Assembly: GCA_021776195.1 (NCBI GenBank)
Contig: JAJFGK010000031.1
Location: forward strand, 1-38,244
Direction of reading: 5' to 3'
Length of the DNA stretch: 38,244 nucleotides
Source: Kiloniellaceae bacterium
Lineage (GTDB): Bacteria > Pseudomonadota > Alphaproteobacteria > Kiloniellales > Kiloniellaceae
Made by a program: the position numbers and the translations under genes. The first letter of the stretch is position 1. Each line of letters opens with the position of its first letter. The notes under the pieces were generated by a model. The model worked only from the letters and a program-made list of their open reading frames with translations, ran no database searches and was not told the origin of the DNA. Positions 14,933 to 23,400 of the stretch are shown here, piece after piece.

Positions 14933-16027
14933 TCAGGTCCCGTCGTCCGGAATGATCACCGTATCTTCGCTGTGCAGTCCGAGCAGTACCTCGGCACCTG
15001 TGGCGGGAACCGAACCCATGGACTCGCGCTGCGTGGTGCCGCGCAGGCCGATCTCCGTGCCGTCGGGCAACCCGACCAGCATCAGGAAAGAATCGCCCTG
15101 ATAGACCACGTCGTTGACCTGGCCCTTGAAGCCATTGACGTCGGGTCCCGCAGGACCCTCCAGCAGCTTGAGCCGTTCCGGCCGCAACATCAGCAGGTGA
15201 TTGCCGCCGCCATTGGGCGCCTGGGACACCTGCAGGGGCTGGCCTTCGTACCGGACCTGTCCGTCTTGGGTCGAGACCGGCAGAAAGGTCGATTCGCCGA
15301 TGAAGTCGGCGACGAACTTGTTGGCGGGATGCTCGTAGATCCGGCGCGGCTCGTCGAGTTGCATCAGGCGGCCGAAGTTAATCACCGCGATGCGATCCGA
15401 CATGGTCAGGGCTTCGCGCTGGTCGTGGGTGACATAGACCGTTGTCATGCCGAGCTTGTCGTGAAGGTGGCGCAGTTCGATCTGCATCTGCTCGCGCAGC
15501 TTCTTGTCGAGCGCGGAGAGCGGCTCGTCCATCAGCAGGATCCGCGGCTCGAAGACGATGGCGCGGGCCAGGGCGACGCGCTGTCGCTGACCGCCCGAGA
15601 GTTGATGCACCCGGCGCTCGCCGTAGCCGCCGAGCTGCACGGTCTCCAGCGCCTGTTCGACCCGCTGTTTGATGTCGCCCACCGACACGCCGCGCAGCTT
15701 CAGGGGAAAGGCGACGTTGGTCGCCACGTCCATGTGCGGGAAGAGGGCGTAGTTCTGAAACACCATGCCGACGTCGCGCTTGTGCGGCGGCATGCGGATC
15801 ACTTCCGCGTCGCCGAACTTCAAGCTGCCGTGGTCGGGCCGGGTGAAACCGGCCAGCACCATCAAAAGCGTCGTCTTGCCCGAACCGGACGGTCCCAGCA
15901 GGGTCATGAACTCGCCGGTCTTGATATCCAGATCCACGCCGTCCAGGGCATGGACCGAACCGTAGGTCTTGGTGATGTCGCGTATCGTGATCGGTAGGGC
16001 TTCCGACCGATCCATAACATTGCTCAC
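14933..16027 (-). CDS. PotA-type ABC transporter ATPase
   Basis: A 364-residue ATPase with Walker A GPSGSGKT (45-52), a Q-loop, the signature LSGGQRQRVALARAI, Walker B ILLMDEPLSALD, the switch His in YVTHDQREAL, and a C-terminal TOBE-type domain (about 240-364). Order and length are those of PotA. The GTG at 16027 is preferred because GGGGGA lies about five bases before it; an in-frame ATG at 16015 has no such site. It powers the transporter formed with the two permeases downstream and receives substrate from the PotD-like protein encoded upstream. Confidence 0.92.
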   Translation of the reverse strand: MSNVMDRSEALPITIRDITKTYGSVHALDGVDLDIKTGEFMTLLGPSGSGKTTLLMVLAGFTRPDHGSLKFGDAEVIRMPPHKRDVGMVFQNYALFPHMDVATNVAFPLKLRGVSVGDIKQRVEQALETVQLGGYGERRVHQLSGGQRQRVALARAIVFEPRILLMDEPLSALDKKLREQMQIELRHLHDKLGMTTVYVTHDQREALTMSDRIAVINFGRLMQLDEPRRIYEHPANKFVADFIGESTFLPVSTQDGQVRYEGQPLQVSQAPNGGGNHLLMLRPERLKLLEGPAGPDVNGFKGQVNDVVYQGDSFLMLVGLPDGTEIGLRGTTQRESMGSVPATGAEVLLGLHSEDTVIIPDDGT

Positions 16028-16046
16028 GTGCAGTCCCCCAGCGTGG

Positions 16047-16069
16047 AGAAGGGTCTTGGGCGCCCTTCT
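16047..16069 (-). other. Hairpin before the ATPase gene
   Basis: AGAAGGG (16047-16053) and CCCTTCT (16063-16069) form a perfect 7-bp stem with a 9-base loop, the second of two hairpins between the binding-protein gene and the ATPase gene. Confidence 0.45.
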
Positions 16070-16094
16070 TCGTGATTAGCTACCGAAGAGTCGA

Positions 16095-16120
16095 GGGACG
16101 GCGCTCGTTGGCACCGTCCC
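16095..16120 (-). other. Strong hairpin behind the binding-protein gene
   Basis: On the minus-strand RNA, the segments at 16111-16120 and 16095-16104 pair over 10 bp with one G-U and a 6-base loop. No T-run follows. In ABC operons such structures often protect the binding-protein message so that it outnumbers the membrane subunits; that reading is inference. Confidence 0.55.
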
Positions 16121-16146
16121 CCCTCCTATTGCGCGACCGGGACCGC

Positions 16147-17208
16147 CTATTCGGTCAGCATGTCCTGATAGGCTTCCTCGGCACGGGCCTCGTTCAGCCG
16201 CCACCAATCGATGTCGACCAGCAACTGCAGCGCCGCGTGCTCCGGCGTCGAGGGCAGCTTGGCGATCTGCTCGTCGGTGATGACGCCCAGTTCGTAGGAC
16301 TCTTTGTTGGTCGGGCCGTAGGCGATGTACTTGGGCATGTCGGCCTGGTACGACGCCTTGCTGATCTCGGCCAGGAACTTCATGGCCAGCTCGGGATTCG
16401 GCGCGCCCTTGGGAATGCCAAAGCAGTCGTAGTCCAAAATGCCCTGGTTGAAGGTATAGTCGGCTTTGCCGCCGTCCTGGATGGCAACTTCGAAACGACC
16501 ATTCCAGCCGGTGCTCATGTCGACCTCGCCGTCCTTCATGAGCTGCGCGTGCTGTGCGCCCGAGGCCCACCAGATCGCCACGTCGGGCTTGACTTCACGA
16601 AACTTGTCGATGGCGGCTTCCAAGCCGTCATCCGTCGAAAGAGTCGCGTAGACCTCGTCCATCGGCACACCTCCGGCCATCGCGCCGAACTCGAGCGAGC
16701 CAAGCGACTTGTTGCGCAGGGAGCGCTTGCCGGGGAACTTCGCGGTGTCCCAGAAGTCGGCCCAGGACTGCGGACCGTCCTTGCCATAGGTTTCGGTGTT
16801 CCAGGCCATGATGGTCGAGAAAGTGATGGTCCCGACGCACTGCGGCATGTAGAGGCCCGGAATGAAGTTGGAGACGTCGATGATGCTGTAATCGAGATCC
16901 ATCAACAGGCCTTCATGGGCCGCGCGCGCGGCGCCGCCGGCACCGGTGTCGATGATGTCCCAGGACACCGCGCCGGAATTGACCTGCAGGCGGATATCGG
17001 CAAGACCGCCGTAGCTGTCCTGCGCGACCTCGAGACCCATCGCCTTGGAGGCGGGCTCGAACAGGGCTTTGCTCTGCGCGGCCTGATAGGCGCCGCCCCA
17101 GGAAACCACCGTCAGGTCGGCCGCCGAAGCGCTGAAACCCGCCAGGGCGACCACGCTGGCCGCCGTTGCGGCAACAAGTGCCTGAGTAAACTTGTGTCTC
17201 TTAACCAT
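16147..17208 (-). CDS. PotD-like periplasmic substrate-binding protein
   Basis: A 353-residue protein with a classic signal peptide (MVKRHKFTQALVAATAASVV, then ALAGFSASA before ADLTVVSWGG). The mature start TVVSWGGAYQAAQSKALFEP is typical of PotD/family 1 binding proteins. The ATG at 17208 is chosen because GGGAGG lies about 11 bases before it and it starts the signal peptide; an upstream in-frame ATG at 17256 is not needed. The substrate may be a polyamine, supported only by the PotABC-type partners and the neighbouring amine-oxidase-like gene. It is the first gene of the operon, with repeats in its upstream region. Confidence 0.88.
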   Translation of the reverse strand: MVKRHKFTQALVAATAASVVALAGFSASAADLTVVSWGGAYQAAQSKALFEPASKAMGLEVAQDSYGGLADIRLQVNSGAVSWDIIDTGAGGAARAAHEGLLMDLDYSIIDVSNFIPGLYMPQCVGTITFSTIMAWNTETYGKDGPQSWADFWDTAKFPGKRSLRNKSLGSLEFGAMAGGVPMDEVYATLSTDDGLEAAIDKFREVKPDVAIWWASGAQHAQLMKDGEVDMSTGWNGRFEVAIQDGGKADYTFNQGILDYDCFGIPKGAPNPELAMKFLAEISKASYQADMPKYIAYGPTNKESYELGVITDEQIAKLPSTPEHAALQLLVDIDWWRLNEARAEEAYQDMLTE

Positions 17209-17272
17209 GAATTGAATTCCTCCCTTGTGACGCTCCATGATGCAAGTACATCGCATTTATCGTTGGGTGACC

Positions 17273-17310
17273 GCCTTGCACTGCGGTGACATGCTTTGTA
17301 CTGCGGTTAC
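17273..17310 (-). promoter_or_regulatory. Direct-repeat operator candidate upstream of the PotD-like gene
   Basis: Two 18-base copies, 17273-17290 and 17293-17310, agree at 15 of 18 positions and are spaced exactly 20 bases apart, about two helical turns. On the minus strand they read GTNACCGCAGTNCAANGC. A third partial copy (GGGTGAC) ends near 17271. They lie 65-100 bases upstream of the ATG at 17208, where an activator or repressor of the transporter could bind. Confidence 0.5.
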
Positions 17311-17448
17311 ACCTCGCGGAACTCTAACATCCAACCCTGACGAGTCAATTCTGGATCGCCGAGGGGCCAAACCCGCCCCGTTTTCCTTGTTAAACGGCGG
17401 ATCGCCGCTATCGTCTTGTCGAACAGACGCTTAAAGGAGGAGCGGGCG

Positions 17449-18282
17449 ATGCGATCGGTCACCCTGCCGAACGGTCAAGCGGTGCCGGCCCTGGGGCTCG
17501 GGACCTGGCGCATGGGAGAGGACGCGCGGGCCTTCGAGACCGAAGTCGCCGCACTGAAGGCGGGCCTGGACCGCGGCCTCACGTTGGTCGACACGGCGGA
17601 AATGTATGGCGAAGGCGGCGCCGAAGAGGTCGTCGGCGCGGCCCTCGCCGGCCGGCGCGACGAGGCCTTCGTCGTCTCCAAGGTCTATCCCCACAACGCC
17701 TCGCGCGAGGGCGTCGTTGCCGCCTGCGAGCGCAGCCTCGGCCGGCTGAAGACCGATGCCATCGATCTCTATCTGCTGCATTGGCCAGGCTCGGTCCCCC
17801 TGGAAGAGACCATCGCAGGCTTCGAGCGCCTGAAAAGCGACGGCAAGATCCGGCAGTGGGGGGTCAGCAATTTCGACAGCCAGGGCATGGCGGCGGTCCT
17901 GGCGCTCTGCGGCGAGGGGGCCTGCGCCACCGATCAGGTGCTCTATCATCCCGACGCCAGGGGCATCGAATGGGACCTGCTGCCCGACCTCCAGGACCGG
18001 GGCATTCCAATCATGGCCTATTCGCCGCTCGGCGAGGGCCTGGTCCTGGACAATCCCGCCCTGGCCCGGGTCGGCGCCAAGCACGGGGTCGGCGCGGCGG
18101 CGGCCTGCCTGGCCTGGGTGATGCGCCACCCGGGCATGATCGCGATCCCCAAGGCCGCCAACCTTGCCCATCTGCAGGAAAACGTGGCCGCGACCGAGGT
18201 GATCCTCGACGCCGACGACCTGGCCGCCATCGACGCCGCCTTCGCGCCGCCCAGCGGCCCCACCCCGCTCCTGATTACCTGA
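17449..18282 (+). CDS. Aldo/keto reductase
   Basis: A 277-residue NADPH-dependent oxidoreductase with an (alpha/beta)8 barrel. The catalytic tetrad is complete: Asp48 and Tyr53 in DTAEMYGEG, Lys78 in VSKVYP and His111 in LLHWPG. Cofactor-type residues appear in AIPKAANLAHLQENV near the C-terminus. The ATG at 17449 has an excellent AAAGGAGG eight bases before it. It reduces aldehydes or ketones; the exact substrate is unknown. It is transcribed away from the PotD-like gene and converges on the FAD oxidoreductase 10 bases away, so it stands as a single-gene unit. Confidence 0.92.
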   Translation: MRSVTLPNGQAVPALGLGTWRMGEDARAFETEVAALKAGLDRGLTLVDTAEMYGEGGAEEVVGAALAGRRDEAFVVSKVYPHNASREGVVAACERSLGRLKTDAIDLYLLHWPGSVPLEETIAGFERLKSDGKIRQWGVSNFDSQGMAAVLALCGEGACATDQVLYHPDARGIEWDLLPDLQDRGIPIMAYSPLGEGLVLDNPALARVGAKHGVGAAAACLAWVMRHPGMIAIPKAANLAHLQENVAATEVILDADDLAAIDAAFAPPSGPTPLLIT

Positions 18283-18292
18283 ACCTGGGCGA

Positions 18293-19594
18293 CTACCAGT
18301 TCATGCTGTCGCGCCAGCGGTAGTACTGAATCGAGGGCGCGAGGAACCAGGGATTGCCGCTGTAGAAGGGCCGGGTCTGGTAGGTCAGGCCGTCGATGCC
18401 GGTGCGGCCCTCCTCGAGCCCCAGGACCTGTTGGCCCAGGCGCATGCCGAAATAGCTCGAAAGCGAGACGCCGGAGCCGCAGTAGCCGCTGGCGTAGTGG
18501 AGTCCCTCGTGCTGGCCGAGATGGGGCATGGAATCGAAGCTGTAGGCGACGAAGCCCATCCAGGAATGGCTGATCGGGGTGCTTATCAGCTCTGGGAAGA
18601 TCGCGCAGAGGTCGGCGTGGAGCTTGGGCGCGCTGACCCGGGTGTCGGTCTCGGTCAGCGAAACCCGGCCGCCGAAGACAATGCGCGAGCGGTCGGGCGA
18701 AGGCCGGTAGTAGTAGACCAACTTGCGGCTGTCGGTCAGAACCCGGTCCTTGGGCATCAGGCGGTCCATCAGGGCCGGCTCCAGCGGGGCGGTGGCGATG
18801 ATGTAGCTGCCGATCGGAATGATCCGGCGCTTGAGCCAGGGGACCAACTCGCCGCTGTAACCGTTGGTCGCCACCACCACCTGGCGGGCCGCGACCTGGC
18901 CCTGGGCGGTCGCGAGCTGGAATCCCTTGCCCTCGCGGGCCAGTCCGGTCACCGCACAGTGCGGGATCACCGTCGCGCCGGCGCCCTGGGCCAGCGCCAG
19001 CAGACCCAGGTGGTAACGGCCGGGGTCGAGGCTGGCATGGCGCGGGTAGACCGCGCCGCCGTGATAGAACTCGGTGCCGAGTTCGGCCGGCTGCTCGGCG
19101 CGCGGCACCAGGTGCCGTTCGACCTCCAGACCCTTGGGCTGCGGCTCCTTGAAAGTCTGGGCCAGTTTTTCGTAGGCCGCCGGATTGTGGGCGCCGTGGA
19201 AGCGGCCGGCGACCCGGAAGGCGCAGTCGAGGCCTTCGCCGGCGATGAACTCGCCGATCCAGGCCAGGGCCTTGTGGCCCTCGCCGAGGATGGCATGGGC
19301 GCGCTCGGGCCCGTACTTGGCGGCGAGCGCGGCAAAGCTCGGCTTGAAGGAGGTGCTGACCAGGCCGCCGTTGCGGCTGCTGCAGCCCCAGCCGGCCGCC
19401 TCGGCATCCAGCACCAGGGTCGAGCGGCCGCCGCGGGCGGTCTGGATCGCGGCCTGCAGGCCGGTGTAGCCGGAGCCGATCACCGCGACGTCGATCTCCT
19501 TGGGCAGGGGCGTCGCCGGCAGCTCGGGGCGCGGCGCCGCCTCCCACCAGTAGGGCGTCTCCTTGAAGTCGGCGGCGAAGAGGTGGTTTGTCAT
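18293..19594 (-). CDS. FAD-dependent amine/amino-acid oxidoreductase (DAO family)
   Basis: A 433-residue flavoenzyme with the dinucleotide motif VIGSGYTGLQAA near residue 38 and the SSRNGG segment typical of the gamma-glutamylputrescine oxidase-like DAO subgroup. A late GYCGSGVSLSSYFG closes the FAD site. Such enzymes oxidise secondary or primary amines to imines with release of peroxide. Near a polyamine-type transporter this suggests amine catabolism, though the transporter is in a different unit. It follows the shortened SDR gene by 21 bases on the same strand, so the two are probably cotranscribed. Confidence 0.88.
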   Translation of the reverse strand: MTNHLFAADFKETPYWWEAAPRPELPATPLPKEIDVAVIGSGYTGLQAAIQTARGGRSTLVLDAEAAGWGCSSRNGGLVSTSFKPSFAALAAKYGPERAHAILGEGHKALAWIGEFIAGEGLDCAFRVAGRFHGAHNPAAYEKLAQTFKEPQPKGLEVERHLVPRAEQPAELGTEFYHGGAVYPRHASLDPGRYHLGLLALAQGAGATVIPHCAVTGLAREGKGFQLATAQGQVAARQVVVATNGYSGELVPWLKRRIIPIGSYIIATAPLEPALMDRLMPKDRVLTDSRKLVYYYRPSPDRSRIVFGGRVSLTETDTRVSAPKLHADLCAIFPELISTPISHSWMGFVAYSFDSMPHLGQHEGLHYASGYCGSGVSLSSYFGMRLGQQVLGLEEGRTGIDGLTYQTRPFYSGNPWFLAPSIQYYRWRDSMNW

Positions 19595-19615
19595 GGTCGC
19601 GAGGTTCCGTCGAAG

Positions 19616-20191
19616 CTATCCGGCCGTGCTTCCGCCATCGATCGGCAGAGCGGCGCCGTTGATCCGGATGCCCTCCCTAGCATGGTCGAGGGCCATGGCC
19701 CGGGTCATGAGGATCAGGCCGCCCTTGCTGGCACAGTAGGCGACGGCCTGTTCGCCGCCGACCAGACCCCAGGTCGAGGCGATGTTGACGATCGAGCCGC
19801 CGCCCCGCTCTCGCAGGGCCGGCAGGACGGCGCGGGAGAGGTAGAAGGGGGCATCGAGATTGATCGCCATGGTCTGACGCCAGGCGCTGTCGCTGACCTC
19901 GGGCGCGGCGGCATGTTCGATCCAGCCGGCGGCGTTGACCAGGATGTCGAGCCGGCCGAACTCGGCCTGGGCCTGGCGCACCAGTTCGGCGCCGGCGCCC
20001 GGGTCCACCAGGTCGGCCGCAACGAAGCGGCAGGCCTCCTGGCCCAGAGTCTCCACCAGCCGGCCCCCGCGAACCTCGTCGCGGCCGCTCGCCAGGACCG
20101 CGATCCCGTCTCTGGAGAAGGCCTCGGCCACCGCCAGGCCGATGCCCGAAGTCGCCCCCGTCACCAGCGCGACCTTGCCGTCACGCGCCAT
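19616..20191 (-). CDS. Short-chain dehydrogenase/reductase, internally deleted
   Basis: From the ATG at 20191 the protein has 191 residues against a usual 245-255. It keeps the cofactor motif TGATSGIG (11-18), NAAG (86-89), the catalytic Ser139, and Tyr152/Lys156 in YCASK. After the strand GIRIN (174-178 region) it jumps straight to ALPIDGG, so the segment that normally holds the PG motif, the substrate-binding loop and helix alphaG is missing without loss of frame. It may be inactive or have a changed partner. GGGGGA precedes 20191; ATGs at 20203, 20254 and 20263 are alternatives. It is the first gene of the unit with the FAD oxidoreductase. Confidence 0.75.
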   Translation of the reverse strand: MARDGKVALVTGATSGIGLAVAEAFSRDGIAVLASGRDEVRGGRLVETLGQEACRFVAADLVDPGAGAELVRQAQAEFGRLDILVNAAGWIEHAAAPEVSDSAWRQTMAINLDAPFYLSRAVLPALRERGGGSIVNIASTWGLVGGEQAVAYCASKGGLILMTRAMALDHAREGIRINGAALPIDGGSTAG

Positions 20192-20478
20192 TCCGTCCCC
20201 CATCAGCCGCTTGGACAAATCCCTTGGCGAGAGATCATGATCAAGTCCTGTCATTAGGTCCATCGATAACCTGAGCCGGGCAAACGGCCAGGGGCTTGAG
20301 CGAGACTCTAGCACCGGCCGCCGTCCTGGCCCGCGACTCAACCGCGTACTCGAGCGAACGTCTCGATCATCCCGGCTTCTATGCTTTGATGGAATTGGAT
20401 GATAAAATGAAGACTATACCTCGTTGGAGTTAAGCGGCTCCTCCGAGATAGCGGTAAGCGGCAAGGGAGTGCGCGGTC

Positions 20479-23400
20479 ATGGGGAACGGTAGCGGTTTGG
20501 CGGCACAGTGGGGATTGAACCAGCCCAGTTCGGGCGAACCCAGCGAGCAAGCCGATCAGTTGAAATCGGACCTCAAGCCGATCCTGAAGCGCATCGAGGC
20601 CGCCTTCAAGGACACCATCACCGTCGCGAGCAAGACCGACCACGAGGCCTTGGCCGCCAAACGCGATCAAGCCTACAGCGACTACCAGGACTTGCTGAAG
20701 AAGATCGATCCCCAGGACGAGTCCAAGGCGGAGTCGGATATCCGCAAGTTCCTCGGCGCCATGGAAAGCCTGGCATCGGAGGCCGAGGGTCTGCGGGCAA
20801 CGAGCATGGCCGCGAAAGCGCAGTGGGACGCCATGGCGGGCGAGCACGCTCAAGCGGAAAACGAAATCGGCGAGATCGATGCGTGGGGCATGGCCAAGGC
20901 GGCGGCGCTCTTGGCGGATCTGGCGAAGATCGAAGATGCCCTCGGAGAGCGCGATTGGGAAGGTGCCACGACCGCCCTCGAGGCGCTGATGCAAGCGACC
21001 TCGCCTGTTTACGAAGAGCTCAAACTCCAAAAGGAAGCCATGGCGCGCTACGAACGGGAGCGTCCACCGCTCGACAAGGCGAGTGGCGAGGCCAGGGGCT
21101 ATAGCGAGCCGACGGAGGAGATCAAGGGCCTGTTCGGTGAGATCGGCGCCTCCCTCGGCGAGACCGACACCAAAGCCAGCGAGAAAGACTACATCGCGGC
21201 CTGCGATGTGCTTCCCGCGGTGCAAAGCGCCATCGAAAAGGCCAAGGAAGCCATCGCGCTGCACCAGCAGCAAAAGCGGGACTATGAGGAAGGCCTCGCG
21301 AGGGTCACCCCCAGGCTCGAGCTGATCCCGAGCGGTTATCCCGATCTGGAAAAGCTCGAAGGCGGCAACCTGAAGACATACCCCAAGGAAATGACCGATC
21401 TCGCCGCCGCCGCGGACTATGGCGGCGCTCTCGATAAACTGCGCCTGCTCGAAGCCCAGCTCGATACCTACGAGCAATTGGTGGCCGACGCCAAGCAGGA
21501 GGAAGAAGAGTACAACACGCGCCATCAGGCCGTCGTATCCCGCTTCGAAAGTATCCCCTCCGGTTTCAAGTCCCTCGAGCCCGACGAGGCGAACCTCCAG
21601 ACTTTCCGCGATGAGATGGAGGTCGAGGCGACCGCAAAGAAGTTCGAGCAGGCCCTGAGCCTCATGGACCGGCTTGAATCCGGGTTGACGGGTTACGAGA
21701 CCAAGGTTGCGGACCTCAACGCTCTCAAGACCGAGTACGAGGCCGGCGCGAAGGAGCAGGAGCCGCGTCTGGCCGCGGTCCCCAGTGGCTATCCGCAGCT
21801 GGAATCGGTCGAGCAGAACAAACTCGGACCCCTCAAGACGGACATGGAGGCCGCGGCGGCCGGGGGCGAGTACCGGACTGCCCTGGAGGAGCTCGCGCTC
21901 TTGTCGAGCCAGTTGGACACCTATGAGCAGCTGTTGGCCGACGTCAAGCAGGAGGAGGCGGCGTTCAAGGCGCGCTGGCAGGAGGTGCAGCCGCGCTTCG
22001 ACGAGGCCATGGCGGCGCGCGAGAATGAAGAAGTGAAGACGCTGCAGGCCAACATGACCACCAACAAAACCACGATGGAGGGGGCGGAGACGGAGAAGAA
22101 CTTCGAACAGGCCCTGACCAGCCTCGATCTAATCGTCGCTCAACTCGATGCCTTCGATGATTGGAAGGCGAAGCTCGAGGCCAAGAAGGCGGAGTACGAG
22201 GGGCGTTCACAGGCCCTGGATCCACGCGTGGCAAAGGCGAAGGAGGAGGCTGGGACCCAGCTTTTGAAGGAGCAGCAGGGCATCATCTCGAATCTGGACA
22301 CCGAAATGCGGGCCGCCGCCGATAAGGAGGATTACGAAGAAGCCCTGGTCACGGCCGACATGCTGGAAGCCGAGCTGGCCGGCTATGAAAAGCTGGTTGA
22401 GCAGTACGAGGCCAAGAAGCAGGAGTACGAGGATCGCCTGGCGGCGATGCAGGCGGACCTGGAGGAAGCGGCGCAGGAGACCAAGAACACGGGCTTGCTG
22501 ATGGTTCAGGGCAAGATCGTCACGCACCGCGACGCGATGACGGCGGCGGCCGAAACGGGCGACTACGAGACGGCGCTGCGCGAGGCGGACTGGCTGGAGC
22601 CATCGCTCGCGGGCTACAAGGACCTGCTGGCGGACCTCGCGGCGGAGAAGGCGGAGTACGAGACGCGCATGGCGGCTCTCGGGCCGCGCCTGGAGAAGAT
22701 CTCGGCGCCGATCGAGGTGGCGCGTCTGAAGAAGAACCAGGAGAACATCCTGGGCGGGTGCGGTGAGATCGAGGACCAGGCGGCGGCCGAGAACTACGAC
22801 GAAGCGCTGCGGCTGTTAGATCAGGTCGAAGCCCTGGTCACCATGCAAGAGGGCGACCTGGAGATCCACCTGGCCAAGAAGCAGGAGTACGAGGATCGCC
22901 TGGCCGGCGAGCAAGAGCGGATCGCGGCCGCCTCCCGGAACACCAACAACCACGAAGCCAAGTCCATCCAGGTGAACATGGATCGCAACAAGGGTGAGAT
23001 GACCAAGGCGGCCGATGCCGGCGACTACCCGACGGCCTTGACCAAACTGGATCTGTTGGTTGCCCAGCTCGACGCCTTCGACGACTGGATGGCGAAGCTC
23101 TCCGCCAAGAAGCAAGAGTACGAAACCCGGCGCGATGCGCTGCAGGGCGATCTCGCCAAGGCAGAGCAGCCGGTAAAGACCGAGATTTTCAACACGGAAC
23201 AGACGGTCATTGCGGAACTGCGCGGCGACATGGCAACCGCGGAGGCGGCGGAAGACTATGACAAGGCCCTGATGACCGTGGCCCGGCTGGAGACCGAACT
23301 TGCCGGCTATTTGAAGATGCTGGAGCAACACAACGCGAAAAAGGCCGAGTACGAGACCCGCAAGCAGGCCGTTGACCAGCGCATGGCGGAGATTCCCTCC

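Noticed and set aside
18431..20257. 608-codon open frame antisense to the FAD oxidoreductase and SDR genes
   Set aside because: Composition is low-complexity Gly/Arg/Ala/Asp without motifs, while the minus strand encodes two recognisable enzymes.
19616..20341. Frameshift as the cause of the short SDR
   Set aside because: The C-terminal ALPIDGG motif is in the same frame as the rest, so the event is an in-frame loss.
20387..20430. Sigma-70 promoter for the helical repeat gene
   Set aside because: The region is AT-rich with TTGGAT and TATACC, but the 14-base spacing is too short to support a call.
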